This document shows, one piece after another, positions 1 through 5,217 of a stretch of 5,217 nucleotides of DNA; the first letter of the stretch is position 1, and the number at the start of each line of letters is the position of its first letter. The DNA is taken from NCBI GenBank assembly GCA_021789355.1, contig JAJYJR010000461.1, positions 1 through 5,217 on the forward strand, given 5' to 3'. Origin of the DNA: Chloroflexota bacterium (GTDB lineage: Bacteria; Chloroflexota; Limnocylindria; Limnocylindrales; CSP1-4). The position numbers and the translations under genes are program-made. The notes beneath the pieces were generated by a model that was not told where the DNA came from, did not search any database, and saw only the letters and a program-made list of their open reading frames with translations.

Positions 1-233
1 GGGGACGCGGCTCGCGGCGGGCCGCCGTCCCTCGGCCCCGGGAACGCCTTGACGAGGGTGGCATCGCGGGCCGCGCCTGCCGAACGGCCCGCCGGTCGGG
101 CGGGTCGGCACCTTGCAGACGACCTTATGGCTCGGGTATCCCCGGTCCCGGCGGGGGGTGCTGACGCGCGGCCCCACCTCTCTGGTCGCCTGGGCCGCGT
201 CGAGCCAGTGGCGAGACCGACCCGCCGGGAGTG
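1..233. other. Upstream leader region, no gene supported
   Basis: No reading frame here has recognisable protein features, although frame 1 is open from the window edge to 348. That frame runs into the signal-peptide codons of the protease gene, which is read in another frame, so I take it as a shadow. A perfect 8-bp inverted repeat lies at 66-73 and 85-92 with an 11-base loop, and a 6-bp one at 19-24 and 33-38. Both are pure G/C and could be chance at this composition, or remnants of a terminator for a gene left of the window. A poor promoter-like pair (TTGCAG at 113-118, TATCCC at 137-142, 18-base spacing) is the best I can offer for the protease gene. Confidence 0.3.
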
Positions 234-238
234 GGAGG
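234..238 (+). promoter_or_regulatory. Ribosome binding site of the protease gene
   Basis: GGAGG at 234-238, inside a longer purine-rich run from 227, ends six bases before the ATG at 245. This spacing is ideal and decides the start. The same frame is open upstream to another ATG at 113, but that would add 44 Arg-rich residues before an otherwise classical signal peptide and has no comparable site. Confidence 0.75.
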
Positions 239-244
239 CTTCCG

Positions 245-1309
245 ATGCGCGCGCGTCGTGCCCTGCTCATCGTCCCGTTCCTGCTGGTCTCACTTCTGCC
301 TGCCGCAGTGGTGGCGGCATCGCCATCGGGCGTGCCGACGTTGCCTGACGCGGCCGTTCAGCACCGAGCGGCGGTCCTCGCCTACTGGACGCCCGAACGG
401 ATGGCCTCAGCCATCCCCCGTAACTTCGTCTTCGACGGAGCTCGTGGCGGCCTCGAGCCTCAGGGCAAGCCCGCTGTGAAGCCCACGCGTCCCCCCAAGC
501 CGACGCCGACACCGACACCCAGTCCCTCCACCGACACCCTCGGCGCGCCGTGGAACGGCGGCGGGATCATGCTGACCGCCACCGGGCGCGTCTACTTCAG
601 CATGGACGGGTCCAACTGGATCTGCTCGGGGTCGGTGATCAACGACCTCAAGAGCGGCCTGTCCGTCGTCCTCACGGCGGGCCATTGTGTCGTGGGCAAC
701 GACGGCGTCTTCGCCACCTACTGGATGTTCATCCCGTCGTTCGACACGAGTCCCACGTACACCTGCGCCGGCACCACCTACGGCTGCTGGGTCGCCGACG
801 CGCTCTATGCCGACGCCGCCTTCGCCTCGACGGGCAGCTTCAACACCACGGCCGTGCAGCACGACTGGGGCTTCGCGGTTGTGACGGAGGGGGGGCTGTC
901 GGGCAACGCGCAACTCGACTCCACGGTGGGCAGCCTCCCGATCGAGTACGGCGTGAAATACGCCAGCCAGAAGATGAGCGCGTTCGGATACCCGGCCGCT
1001 GCCCCCTACACCGGTAACGACCTCATCTACAGCCGTGGGACCGTCGGCCAGGATGTCCTGACGTTCAACACGACGTGGTCGCTCCCCTCGAACCTGACAG
1101 GGGGCGCGTCGGGTGGCCCGTGGGTGCAGGCGAGCGACACGACGAGTTACACGGATGCCAGGGCCGGCTCTCTGAATTCCTACAAGTACACCTACGACAA
1201 GAACCACATGTACGGCCCGAAGTTCAACAGCGATACGCAGACCGTCTTCACGGCCGCCCGTGACGGGACGGAGCCGAGCGGCGTGGTGCGAGAGGTGTTC
1301 GTGCCCTAG
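245..1309 (+). CDS. Secreted trypsin-like serine protease (V8-like/COG3591 type)
   Basis: A 354-residue exported peptidase. Residues 1-25 form a signal peptide: basic MRARR, a hydrophobic core, and an Ala-rich cleavage region near residues 24-25. Residues 26-74 look like a propeptide and carry YWTPERM at 48-54, a motif I associate with this family. A Pro/Thr/Lys-rich linker spans about 75-98. The catalytic domain fills 100-354, with the triad His147 (in TAGHC), Asp207 (in HDWG) and Ser289 (in GGASGGPW). Cys127 and Cys148 match the conserved disulfide around the catalytic His; Cys174 and Cys181 may form a second one. The late LNSY (310-313) and MYGP (322-325) stretches resemble V8-like glutamyl endopeptidases. 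Peptide bond hydrolysis outside the cell is well supported; cleavage specificity is not visible. The gene appears monocistronic, with more than 700 bases before the next one. The start is set by GGAGG six bases upstream. Confidence 0.9.
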   Translation: MRARRALLIVPFLLVSLLPAAVVAASPSGVPTLPDAAVQHRAAVLAYWTPERMASAIPRNFVFDGARGGLEPQGKPAVKPTRPPKPTPTPTPSPSTDTLGAPWNGGGIMLTATGRVYFSMDGSNWICSGSVINDLKSGLSVVLTAGHCVVGNDGVFATYWMFIPSFDTSPTYTCAGTTYGCWVADALYADAAFASTGSFNTTAVQHDWGFAVVTEGGLSGNAQLDSTVGSLPIEYGVKYASQKMSAFGYPAAAPYTGNDLIYSRGTVGQDVLTFNTTWSLPSNLTGGASGGPWVQASDTTSYTDARAGSLNSYKYTYDKNHMYGPKFNSDTQTVFTAARDGTEPSGVVREVFVP

Positions 1310-1705
1310 CACTCGATGGGTTCCCGGGTGCGCGGGGCAGCGGCCAGAAGACCGACAGACGGGCGAACCAGGGCGGCCGAGAGCGCAAGTTCCTGGCCCT
1401 GCGGCCGTCAGTGGGCTGGATCGACCCGCAGGCACGCGGCGGGGGAGCGCGAGTCCCGACACCGTCGTGGACATCGACAGGCACCGGCGTCTGCGGCAGG
1501 ACCGCGGACCCTCGATCGCCTGCGGGACCCCGCGTGGTTCGCGGAGGCAATGCCGGTCCGCGGCGACATCTGCGGGATCAGCCGGGCGGACCAGGCCACG
1601 GGGGTGCTGCCGCCGTCCGCCCTCCGGCCACATGGCGCGTGGCCAGTGTGGTGCGCGCCTGCACCGCTGTTTTGCGCGGGGCGCGTCCTGCAGCGAGGAA
1701 CCCCG
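1310..1705. other. Intergenic stretch after the protease gene
   Basis: No convincing gene and no clear terminator with a T-run directly after the stop at 1309. A 142-codon plus-strand frame (1316-1744) and a 134-codon minus-strand frame (1408-1812) cross it. Both are rich in Arg, Ala and Pro, have no recognisable domain and no good ribosome binding site. Within it, 1502-1627 shows strongly G/C-biased third positions in the plus frame (40 of 42 codons by hand count), which could be a gene remnant. A hairpin with 6 bp plus two G-T pairs (1634-1641 and 1652-1659) lies ten bases before a TTTT at 1669-1672. This could be a weak terminator, but the spacing is poor. Confidence 0.5.
1502..1563. repeat. 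9-bp perfect inverted repeat with inner stems
   Basis: CCGCGGACC at 1502-1510 is the exact reverse complement of 1555-1563. Inside it, GCCT (1518-1521) pairs with AGGC (1545-1548), and CCGCG (1530-1534) with CGCGG (1540-1544) around a five-base loop, so the three stems nest. At about 70% G+C one such 9-bp pair in a 400-base gap is not unlikely by chance. I report the structure, not a function. Confidence 0.35.
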
Positions 1706-1734
1706 TTGACAGCGTTGGCGGCGCATGCGATGAG
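1706..1734 (+). promoter_or_regulatory. Candidate promoter of the PKD/Ig protein gene
   Basis: An exact TTGACA at 1706-1711 is followed after 17 bases by GATGAG (1729-1734), a weak -10 box; ATGAGT one base later is an alternative. A TTGACA is uncommon at this base composition, and it is the only good -35 box I see in the gap. Transcription would then begin near 1740, leaving an untranslated leader of about 305 bases before the GTG at 2047. The poor -10 is the main doubt. Confidence 0.45.
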
Positions 1735-1740
1735 TGACGG

Positions 1741-1812
1741 GTGAGGGCGGGAGCACTGCCTGCGTCCCCGGTGTTCTCCTCCGGGGCACCGAGCAGGTGG
1801 GCCGACCCTCAC
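1741..1812 (+). promoter_or_regulatory. Long imperfect hairpin at the predicted 5' end of the leader RNA
   Basis: GTGAGGG (1741-1747) pairs perfectly with CCCTCAC (1806-1812), and 1748-1750 continue with 1802-1804 if A1805 is bulged. After a small internal loop, 1756-1763 pair with 1793-1800 (eight pairs, two of them G-T). After another internal loop, CCCCGG (1766-1771) pairs with CCGGGG (1781-1786) around a nine-base loop. That makes about 24 pairs in 72 bases. It begins where the candidate promoter predicts the transcript start. It does not show the conserved bases of the riboswitch classes I know. Confidence 0.35.
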
Positions 1813-1824
1813 GACGGGGGGATC

Positions 1825-1922
1825 GAGCGTGAGACCAGTGCCTGTTCGACGCGTGCCAGTGGTTCTGAGCTCGCGACGCGCCCGGCGGTAACGAGCGCGA
1901 AACCCAGCCGCCGTTCACGCTC
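1825..1922 (+). promoter_or_regulatory. Second candidate leader domain, closed by an 8-bp stem
   Basis: GAGCGTGA (1825-1832) is the exact reverse complement of TCACGCTC (1915-1922). Just inside its 3' strand, CGGCGG (1883-1888) pairs with CCGCCG (1908-1913). The loop of that stem contains CGAGC (1892-1896), which can pair with GCTCG (1869-1873), giving an H-type pseudoknot geometry. ACCA/TGGT (1834-1837, 1860-1863) could add a further arm. Each element alone is within chance for G+C-rich DNA; the nesting is what makes it suggestive. Confidence 0.25.
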
Positions 1923-1957
1923 TCCGCACATCTCCCATGACCAGGCGACCTCCCCCC

Positions 1958-1993
1958 GCGCGCCCCCGTGGGCGCGCTCGGGCGCCTCCCGAG
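1958..1993 (+). repeat. Two back-to-back perfect hairpins in the leader
   Basis: GCGCGCCC (1958-1965) pairs with GGGCGCGC (1970-1977) around a four-base loop. CTCGGG (1977-1982) pairs with CCCGAG (1988-1993) around a five-base loop. The two stems share base 1977, so they can stack coaxially or compete for it. They lie about 50 bases before the start codon. No T-run follows, so they do not look like a classical intrinsic attenuator. Confidence 0.45.
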
Positions 1994-1995
1994 GC

Positions 1996-2033
1996 GACGC
2001 TGTGTCCCTTCATGGCAAGTCCTGCCCAGCGTC
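1996..2033 (+). promoter_or_regulatory. Bulged stem-loop directly before the ribosome binding site
   Basis: GACGCTG (1996-2002) pairs with CAGCGTC (2027-2033). On its inner end, GGCA (2014-2017) pairs with TGCC (2023-2026), continuous on the 3' side and separated by an 11-base bulge on the 5' side. The last paired base is only two bases before the AGGAGG at 2036, so folding or unfolding could affect ribosome access. This is inference from hand pairing. Confidence 0.35.
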
Positions 2034-2035
2034 TC

Positions 2036-2041
2036 AGGAGG
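2036..2041 (+). promoter_or_regulatory. Ribosome binding site that sets the GTG start
   Basis: AGGAGG at 2036-2041 ends five bases before GTG at 2047. The reading frame is open back to another GTG at 1741, but only the 2047 start puts the signal peptide at the N terminus. Confidence 0.85.
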
Positions 2042-2046
2042 AACCA

Positions 2047-4077
2047 GTGGACCTGACAACCCGACCCCGGGTTCGCCATCGAGGATCCCCGCGGGTCTTC
2101 GTCGCGCTCTGCGCGGCAGGACTCGTGGCCCTCGTCCTTGCGCCGGCGACTGCCCTCGCTGCCACCAGCACGCTCTCGAGCCCGACCACGCTCTCGGGCA
2201 GCTCAACCCTCACCGCACTGCAGGTCGACGCGTCTGGCGGCGGCGTCACCGTCTCCGGCACCGCGGAGATCACCGCAAGCTGGAGCCAGCCCGCCTCGCT
2301 CAGCACGACCTTCGATCCGAACCTGCTGCGCCAGGGCCGCACGCTCGCGCTCAGCGATTCGTTCGGGCGCGGCGGAGCCGGCGCCATGTCGGTCAGCTAC
2401 ACCCTCACAGACTTGACGGTCTCATGGGGCACCATCGGCCCCTTGCACCTCGGCTCGCCCGGCTTCACGGCCAATGGCAGCTGTAGCCTGTTGGCCGGCG
2501 GCCCGAACTATGTCTGCAGCGTGAGCAGCCCGCAGACCGCGCTGCTCGACACCTACCCGGTTCCCGGGCCCTACGTGAAGCTGGCCCTGGCCGCCGCGGT
2601 GACGGTCACGCCGCAGGGCCTCGCCACCCTGCGCAGTGCGACCCTGGGCGGCAACCCCGCCGGCAGCACCAGCCTGACGCTCGGCGAGACGGCGATCACG
2701 GACAGCCTCCCGATCCCCTGCTCCGCGGGTGCCGGTGACGAGCTGCAGTACAACCTGGGCGGCCTCAGCGCGACCGATGGGCTCAGCGTCGACACGAGCC
2801 TGGTCTTCGACGTGGGACTGGAAGCGCCGAGCATCGTGCCTCCGTTCCCCGAGGTCGACGTCCCATTCGGCACGCCGTCCATCGACATGGGGACCACCTC
2901 GGGCTCGGTCGCGATGACCGGCGGAGGCGCCACGTTCGACCTGGGCGCCGTGCAGCAGAACAACATCCCGCCGGTGGCGAACGCGGGCGGCCCGTACGCG
3001 GGCAATGAGGGGAGCCCGATCACTTTCGACGGCACTGGCTCCTCCTCCATCTGCGGCTTCCCGACCCTGCAGTGGAACTTCTCCGATGGCGGGGTAGCGT
3101 ACGGTCCAACCCCACAACACATCTTCCAGGGTCCGGGCACGTACAGCGGCCTGCTCACCGCCACCGACGCGACCGGGCTCACCGCCGCCACCACCTTCAA
3201 CGTGACCGTCAACGACCTGCCCCCGGTGGTGAACGCCGGCCCGGCCGTAGGTGCCGCCTGGGGGATGCCGGTCGCGCTCAACGGCAGCTCGGTTGACCCG
3301 GGCGCATACGACCAGTCCACGCTTTCCTACAGCTGGGCCTTCGGAGACGGGTCGCCGAGCGCGTCGGGCGGCGCGAGCGTCACGCACGCGTACGCGGCGC
3401 CGGGCACCTACACGGCGACCCTCACCTCCTGCAGCAAGTGGGGCGAATGCGGCTCCGGCAGCACCACCGTGACCATCCGCGAGCGCGCGGTCACCGCCGC
3501 CTACGCGGGCGCCACGGCGGCCACGTTCGACACGCCGACCACGCTCCTTGCCTCGCTCGTCGACGAGTTCGGACAGCCCGTGGTCGGGCGAACGGTGACG
3601 TTCAGCGTGAACGGCACGCCGGTCGGTACGTCCTCGACGGGGGTGGACGGAACGGCGTCCCTGGGCTACACGCCGGAGCTCGGCGCCGGGACGTACGCCA
3701 CCGGCGTCGCGTTCGCCGACGACGGCATGTACACGGCGGCCACGGCCACCGGCTCCATCACCATCACCCAGAAGGCCACCGTGGTGACCTACACGGGCGC
3801 GACGAGCGGCCTCCCGAACCACACGGTGACGCTCTCCGCGGTGCTGCGTGATGCCACCGGCACGGCACTCGCCGACAAGTCGCTCACCTTCACTCTCGGG
3901 TCCCAGAGCGTCTCGGGGACGACCGACGGGACCGGCGTCGCCACGGTCACTCTGCATCTCGCGCAGAAGAACGGGACGTACGCGCTGACGGCCACGTACG
4001 CCCCGAGCTCCACGGACGCGGCCTCCTACTTCGGGAGCGCCGCGTCCGGCACGTTCACGATCGGCAAGGTGAAGTAG
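2047..4077 (+). CDS. Secreted protein with two PKD domains and two Ig-like repeats
   Basis: A 676-residue exported protein. Residues 1-38 are a signal peptide: Arg-rich start, hydrophobic core from about 17, ALA ending at 38. Residues 40-305 are rich in Ser, Thr, Gly and Val with alternating beta-type patterning, and I do not recognise them. Cys146 and Cys157 are close enough for a disulfide, and Cys225 is isolated. PKD domain 1 covers about 308-390, with WNFSDG at 343 and an HIFxxxGTY end. PKD domain 2 covers about 392-477, with WAFGDG at 430, a THAYxxPGTYTATLT end, and Cys462/Cys468. Two related Ig-like domains follow (about 479-575 and 577-676); both open with a Y-x-GAT motif and end in a beta strand of the S/F-I-T-I type. 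The protein ends right after the last domain, with no LPXTG motif, transmembrane anchor or S-layer domain visible. Such modules usually mediate binding to sugars or proteins at the cell surface; the ligand is unknown. No catalytic motif was seen. It appears to have its own promoter and a long leader. Confidence 0.88.
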   Translation: MDLTTRPRVRHRGSPRVFVALCAAGLVALVLAPATALAATSTLSSPTTLSGSSTLTALQVDASGGGVTVSGTAEITASWSQPASLSTTFDPNLLRQGRTLALSDSFGRGGAGAMSVSYTLTDLTVSWGTIGPLHLGSPGFTANGSCSLLAGGPNYVCSVSSPQTALLDTYPVPGPYVKLALAAAVTVTPQGLATLRSATLGGNPAGSTSLTLGETAITDSLPIPCSAGAGDELQYNLGGLSATDGLSVDTSLVFDVGLEAPSIVPPFPEVDVPFGTPSIDMGTTSGSVAMTGGGATFDLGAVQQNNIPPVANAGGPYAGNEGSPITFDGTGSSSICGFPTLQWNFSDGGVAYGPTPQHIFQGPGTYSGLLTATDATGLTAATTFNVTVNDLPPVVNAGPAVGAAWGMPVALNGSSVDPGAYDQSTLSYSWAFGDGSPSASGGASVTHAYAAPGTYTATLTSCSKWGECGSGSTTVTIRERAVTAAYAGATAATFDTPTTLLASLVDEFGQPVVGRTVTFSVNGTPVGTSSTGVDGTASLGYTPELGAGTYATGVAFADDGMYTAATATGSITITQKATVVTYTGATSGLPNHTVTLSAVLRDATGTALADKSLTFTLGSQSVSGTTDGTGVATVTLHLAQKNGTYALTATYAPSSTDAASYFGSAASGTFTIGKVK

Positions 4078-4082
4078 CCGTC

Positions 4083-4127
4083 CGCCTCTCGGGGGCCGAG
4101 GCGCCTGACGGACCCCGACGGGGCTCC
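4083..4127 (+). terminator. Weak hairpin terminator candidates after the PKD/Ig gene
   Basis: Two small stems lie in the 67-base gap between the convergent stop codons. The first pairs 4083-4088 with 4098-4103 (6 bp, nine-base loop). The second pairs 4110-4116 with 4120-4127 (7 bp, one bulged C, three-base loop) and is followed by C-TTT at 4128-4131. The short T-run makes it a poor classical terminator. It may act with the stronger hairpins just downstream. Confidence 0.4.
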
Positions 4128-4133
4128 CTTTCG

Positions 4134-4201
4134 GCGTGGGCGCCTCAGCGCCGGGAGCGACGCTGGGGCGCCCACGCAGCGCGGACCACGCTGGTCCGCG
4201 C
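4134..4201. terminator. Tandem strong hairpins covering the kinase stop, likely bidirectional terminator
   Basis: GCGTGGGCGCC (4134-4144) pairs with 4167-4177 over 11 perfect bp. The stem continues through a T-G pair and CAGCG/CGCTG (4146-4150, 4161-4165), giving about 17 pairs around a ten-base loop. One base later a second stem begins: 4179-4188 pairs perfectly with 4192-4201 (10 bp, three-base loop). The kinase stop codon (4145-4147) sits inside the first stem, and its last 18 sense codons lie in the pair. No T-run follows on either strand. In plus-strand RNA position 4145/4166 is a U-G pair; in minus-strand RNA it is an A-C mismatch, so the fold is slightly better for the PKD/Ig transcript. 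Convergent placement favours transcription termination or 3'-end protection. Confidence 0.6.
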
Positions 4202-5176
4202 CCGAGGCTCCAGAGCTTCGCGGCTGGGCGGGACCTGCCCTGGCTCGGCGGTGCCCAGGCCCTGCGGCGGACGGGCGACGTCGAACCCGCTGCCGGGCAG
4301 CGACCCCAGCTCGGACAACTCCCAGTCGGGGATTGCGCCTTCTCGTGACGCCACCAGGGCGGCGAGGCGCCCGGCGACATCCAGGATGGAGTCGATCGGC
4401 CAGCCCGCGGCAATCCCGGCCGCGAGACACGCGGCGAAGGCATCCCCAGCGCCGACGGTGTCGGCAACCACGACGGGCGCGGCCGCAGCCTCCGAGAAGG
4501 CGCCGTCGAGCAGCAGCGCGGCCCCATCCGCGCCTCGGGTGACGCAGACGCCGCGCAGCCGGTGCTGCGCCGCGAGAGCTCGGGCGAACGGCTCCCCCGC
4601 GTCGGGCAGGTCGAACTCGCGCGCGAGGGTCGCCGCCTCCTCCTGGTTCATCTTGACGACGGTCGCGATCTCCGCAAGGCTCCGGACGAGGTCGGGATTC
4701 CAGCATCCATGCCGAAGGTTGACGTCGTAGAGCCGAATGGCGTCGGGGGCACTCGCGGCCAGGCGATCGGTGGCCGCGTGCACGTTGGGGAACCGCTGCG
4801 CGAGCGTGCCGAACACGAGCACCTCGAAGCGGTCAGCGTCGTGCCAGCGGGGGAACTCCACCGCCTCGTAGGCGGCTGGCGAGACGATCTCGTATGCCGG
4901 CACGCCCGCGGCATCGAGGGCCACCCGCACGATCCCGGTCGGCAGGTCGGCAGGCTGGATGAGGGACGCGTCGACGCCCAGGCGCTCCACCTCGGCTCGG
5001 GCGCGAGTCCCCAGCTCGTCGCTCCCGACGGCCGTGAGGTAGGCCGCGTCGAACCCGAGCCGATGCAGGTGTGCGACGACGTTGAACGGGGCGCCGCCGA
5101 GCCGCGGACCGGTCGGCAGCAGGTCCCAGAGCAGCTCGCCGACTCCGAGCACGCGCCGCCCGCCCCCCGGAGCCAC
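4145..5176 (-). CDS. PfkB-family sugar kinase, probably fructokinase-like
   Basis: Cytoplasmic ATP-dependent kinase of the ribokinase/PfkB family, 343 residues from the GTG at 5176. The N-terminal VGELLWDLLP strand (12-21) and GGAPFNVV (27-34) form the sugar-binding start typical of fructokinases. DVNLR (151-155) and VVKMNQEE (173-180) match the middle of bacterial fructokinases. The C-terminal signature DTVGAGDAF (239-247) carries the catalytic base Asp245 and the anion hole. Fructose is the most likely substrate by resemblance, but this is not proven by residues. The fold normally ends near residue 285 (AIPDW); here about 55 extra residues follow, still with G/C-rich third positions. No good ribosome binding site precedes GTG 5176. 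Another GTG at 5152 (335 residues) has a G-rich run ten bases upstream. The frame is also open to the window edge, so the true start may lie outside. It is convergent with the PKD/Ig gene. Confidence 0.88.
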   Translation of the reverse strand: MAPGGGRRVLGVGELLWDLLPTGPRLGGAPFNVVAHLHRLGFDAAYLTAVGSDELGTRARAEVERLGVDASLIQPADLPTGIVRVALDAAGVPAYEIVSPAAYEAVEFPRWHDADRFEVLVFGTLAQRFPNVHAATDRLAASAPDAIRLYDVNLRHGCWNPDLVRSLAEIATVVKMNQEEAATLAREFDLPDAGEPFARALAAQHRLRGVCVTRGADGAALLLDGAFSEAAAAPVVVADTVGAGDAFAACLAAGIAAGWPIDSILDVAGRLAALVASREGAIPDWELSELGSLPGSGFDVARPPQGLGTAEPGQVPPSREALEPRARTSVVRAAWAPQRRSRR

Positions 5177-5217
5177 CGGGCTCGGGCTGTGCCGGGGCGT
5201 GGGAGCAGGCGAGGGGG

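Noticed and set aside
1835..1861. Direct repeat CCAGTG at 1835-1840 and 1856-1861, 21 bases apart, as an operator
   Set aside because: Two helical turns of spacing is suggestive, but six-base repeats are common, and these lie downstream of the predicted transcript start.
1741..1922. Assignment to a known riboswitch such as c-di-AMP, c-di-GMP, glycine or cobalamin
   Set aside because: I looked for the conserved core bases of these classes and did not find them; only the stems are visible.
1741..2046. Start of the PKD/Ig gene at GTG 1741
   Set aside because: It would place 102 featureless residues before a perfect signal peptide; AGGAGG five bases before GTG 2047 fits much better.
2107..2112. 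Lipobox-like Cys22 in the PKD/Ig signal peptide
   Set aside because: The residue before the Cys is Leu and the Cys lies inside the hydrophobic core, so a lipoprotein site is unlikely; an ALA cleavage site follows.
407..2206. 599-codon open frame on the minus strand
   Set aside because: It is antisense to the protease gene, whose signal peptide and catalytic triad are clear. Its translation is Arg/Pro/Gly-rich with no domain, as expected for a shadow frame in G+C-rich DNA.
2571..3320. 249-codon open frame on the minus strand with less biased composition
   Set aside because: It looks more protein-like only because it mirrors the Val/Pro/Thr-rich sense protein. It has no signal, no domain and no ribosome binding site that I can see.
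2422..4527. 701-codon open frame on the minus strand
   Set aside because: It runs antisense across the PKD/Ig gene and into the kinase gene in another frame. It is extremely Arg-rich and has no recognisable motif.

Overview
The window is about 70% G+C by eye. It uses GTG as well as ATG starts, has purine-rich ribosome binding sites, and encodes two exported proteins with Sec-type signal peptides. This fits a high-G+C free-living bacterium such as an actinobacterium or a soil or freshwater Chloroflexota lineage. Nothing in the sequence fixes the phylum. I found no tRNA, rRNA, CRISPR array, insertion sequence or phage gene.

Layout. (1) Positions 1-244 are a G+C-rich leader with no supported gene. 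(2) 245-1309 (+) encodes a secreted trypsin-fold serine protease of the V8-like/COG3591 type, with signal peptide, propeptide, Pro/Thr linker and an intact His-Asp-Ser triad. (3) 1310-2046 is a 737-base gap. Its first part holds nothing clearly functional. Its second part has an exact TTGACA box followed by about 300 bases that can fold into several stems, ending at a strong AGGAGG ribosome binding site. (4) 2047-4077 (+) encodes a 676-residue secreted protein: an unrecognised N-terminal beta-type region, two PKD domains and two tandem Ig-like repeats. (5) 4078-4201 contains several hairpins between and into the ends of two convergent genes. (6) 4145-5176 (-) encodes a PfkB-family sugar kinase, probably fructokinase-like, with an unusual C-terminal tail. 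Its frame stays open to the right edge of the window.

How the genes relate. The protease and the PKD/Ig protein are both exported and lie in the same direction, but they are separated by a long gap and the second appears to have its own promoter. I read them as separate transcription units acting outside the cell, not as an operon. The kinase is cytoplasmic and convergent, with no evident functional link.

The items most worth a second look are the long untranslated leader of the PKD/Ig gene (a candidate structured RNA matching no riboswitch class I know), the pair of very stable hairpins covering the kinase stop codon, and the unassigned N-terminal region of the PKD/Ig protein. I did not find a convincing new multi-gene system here.
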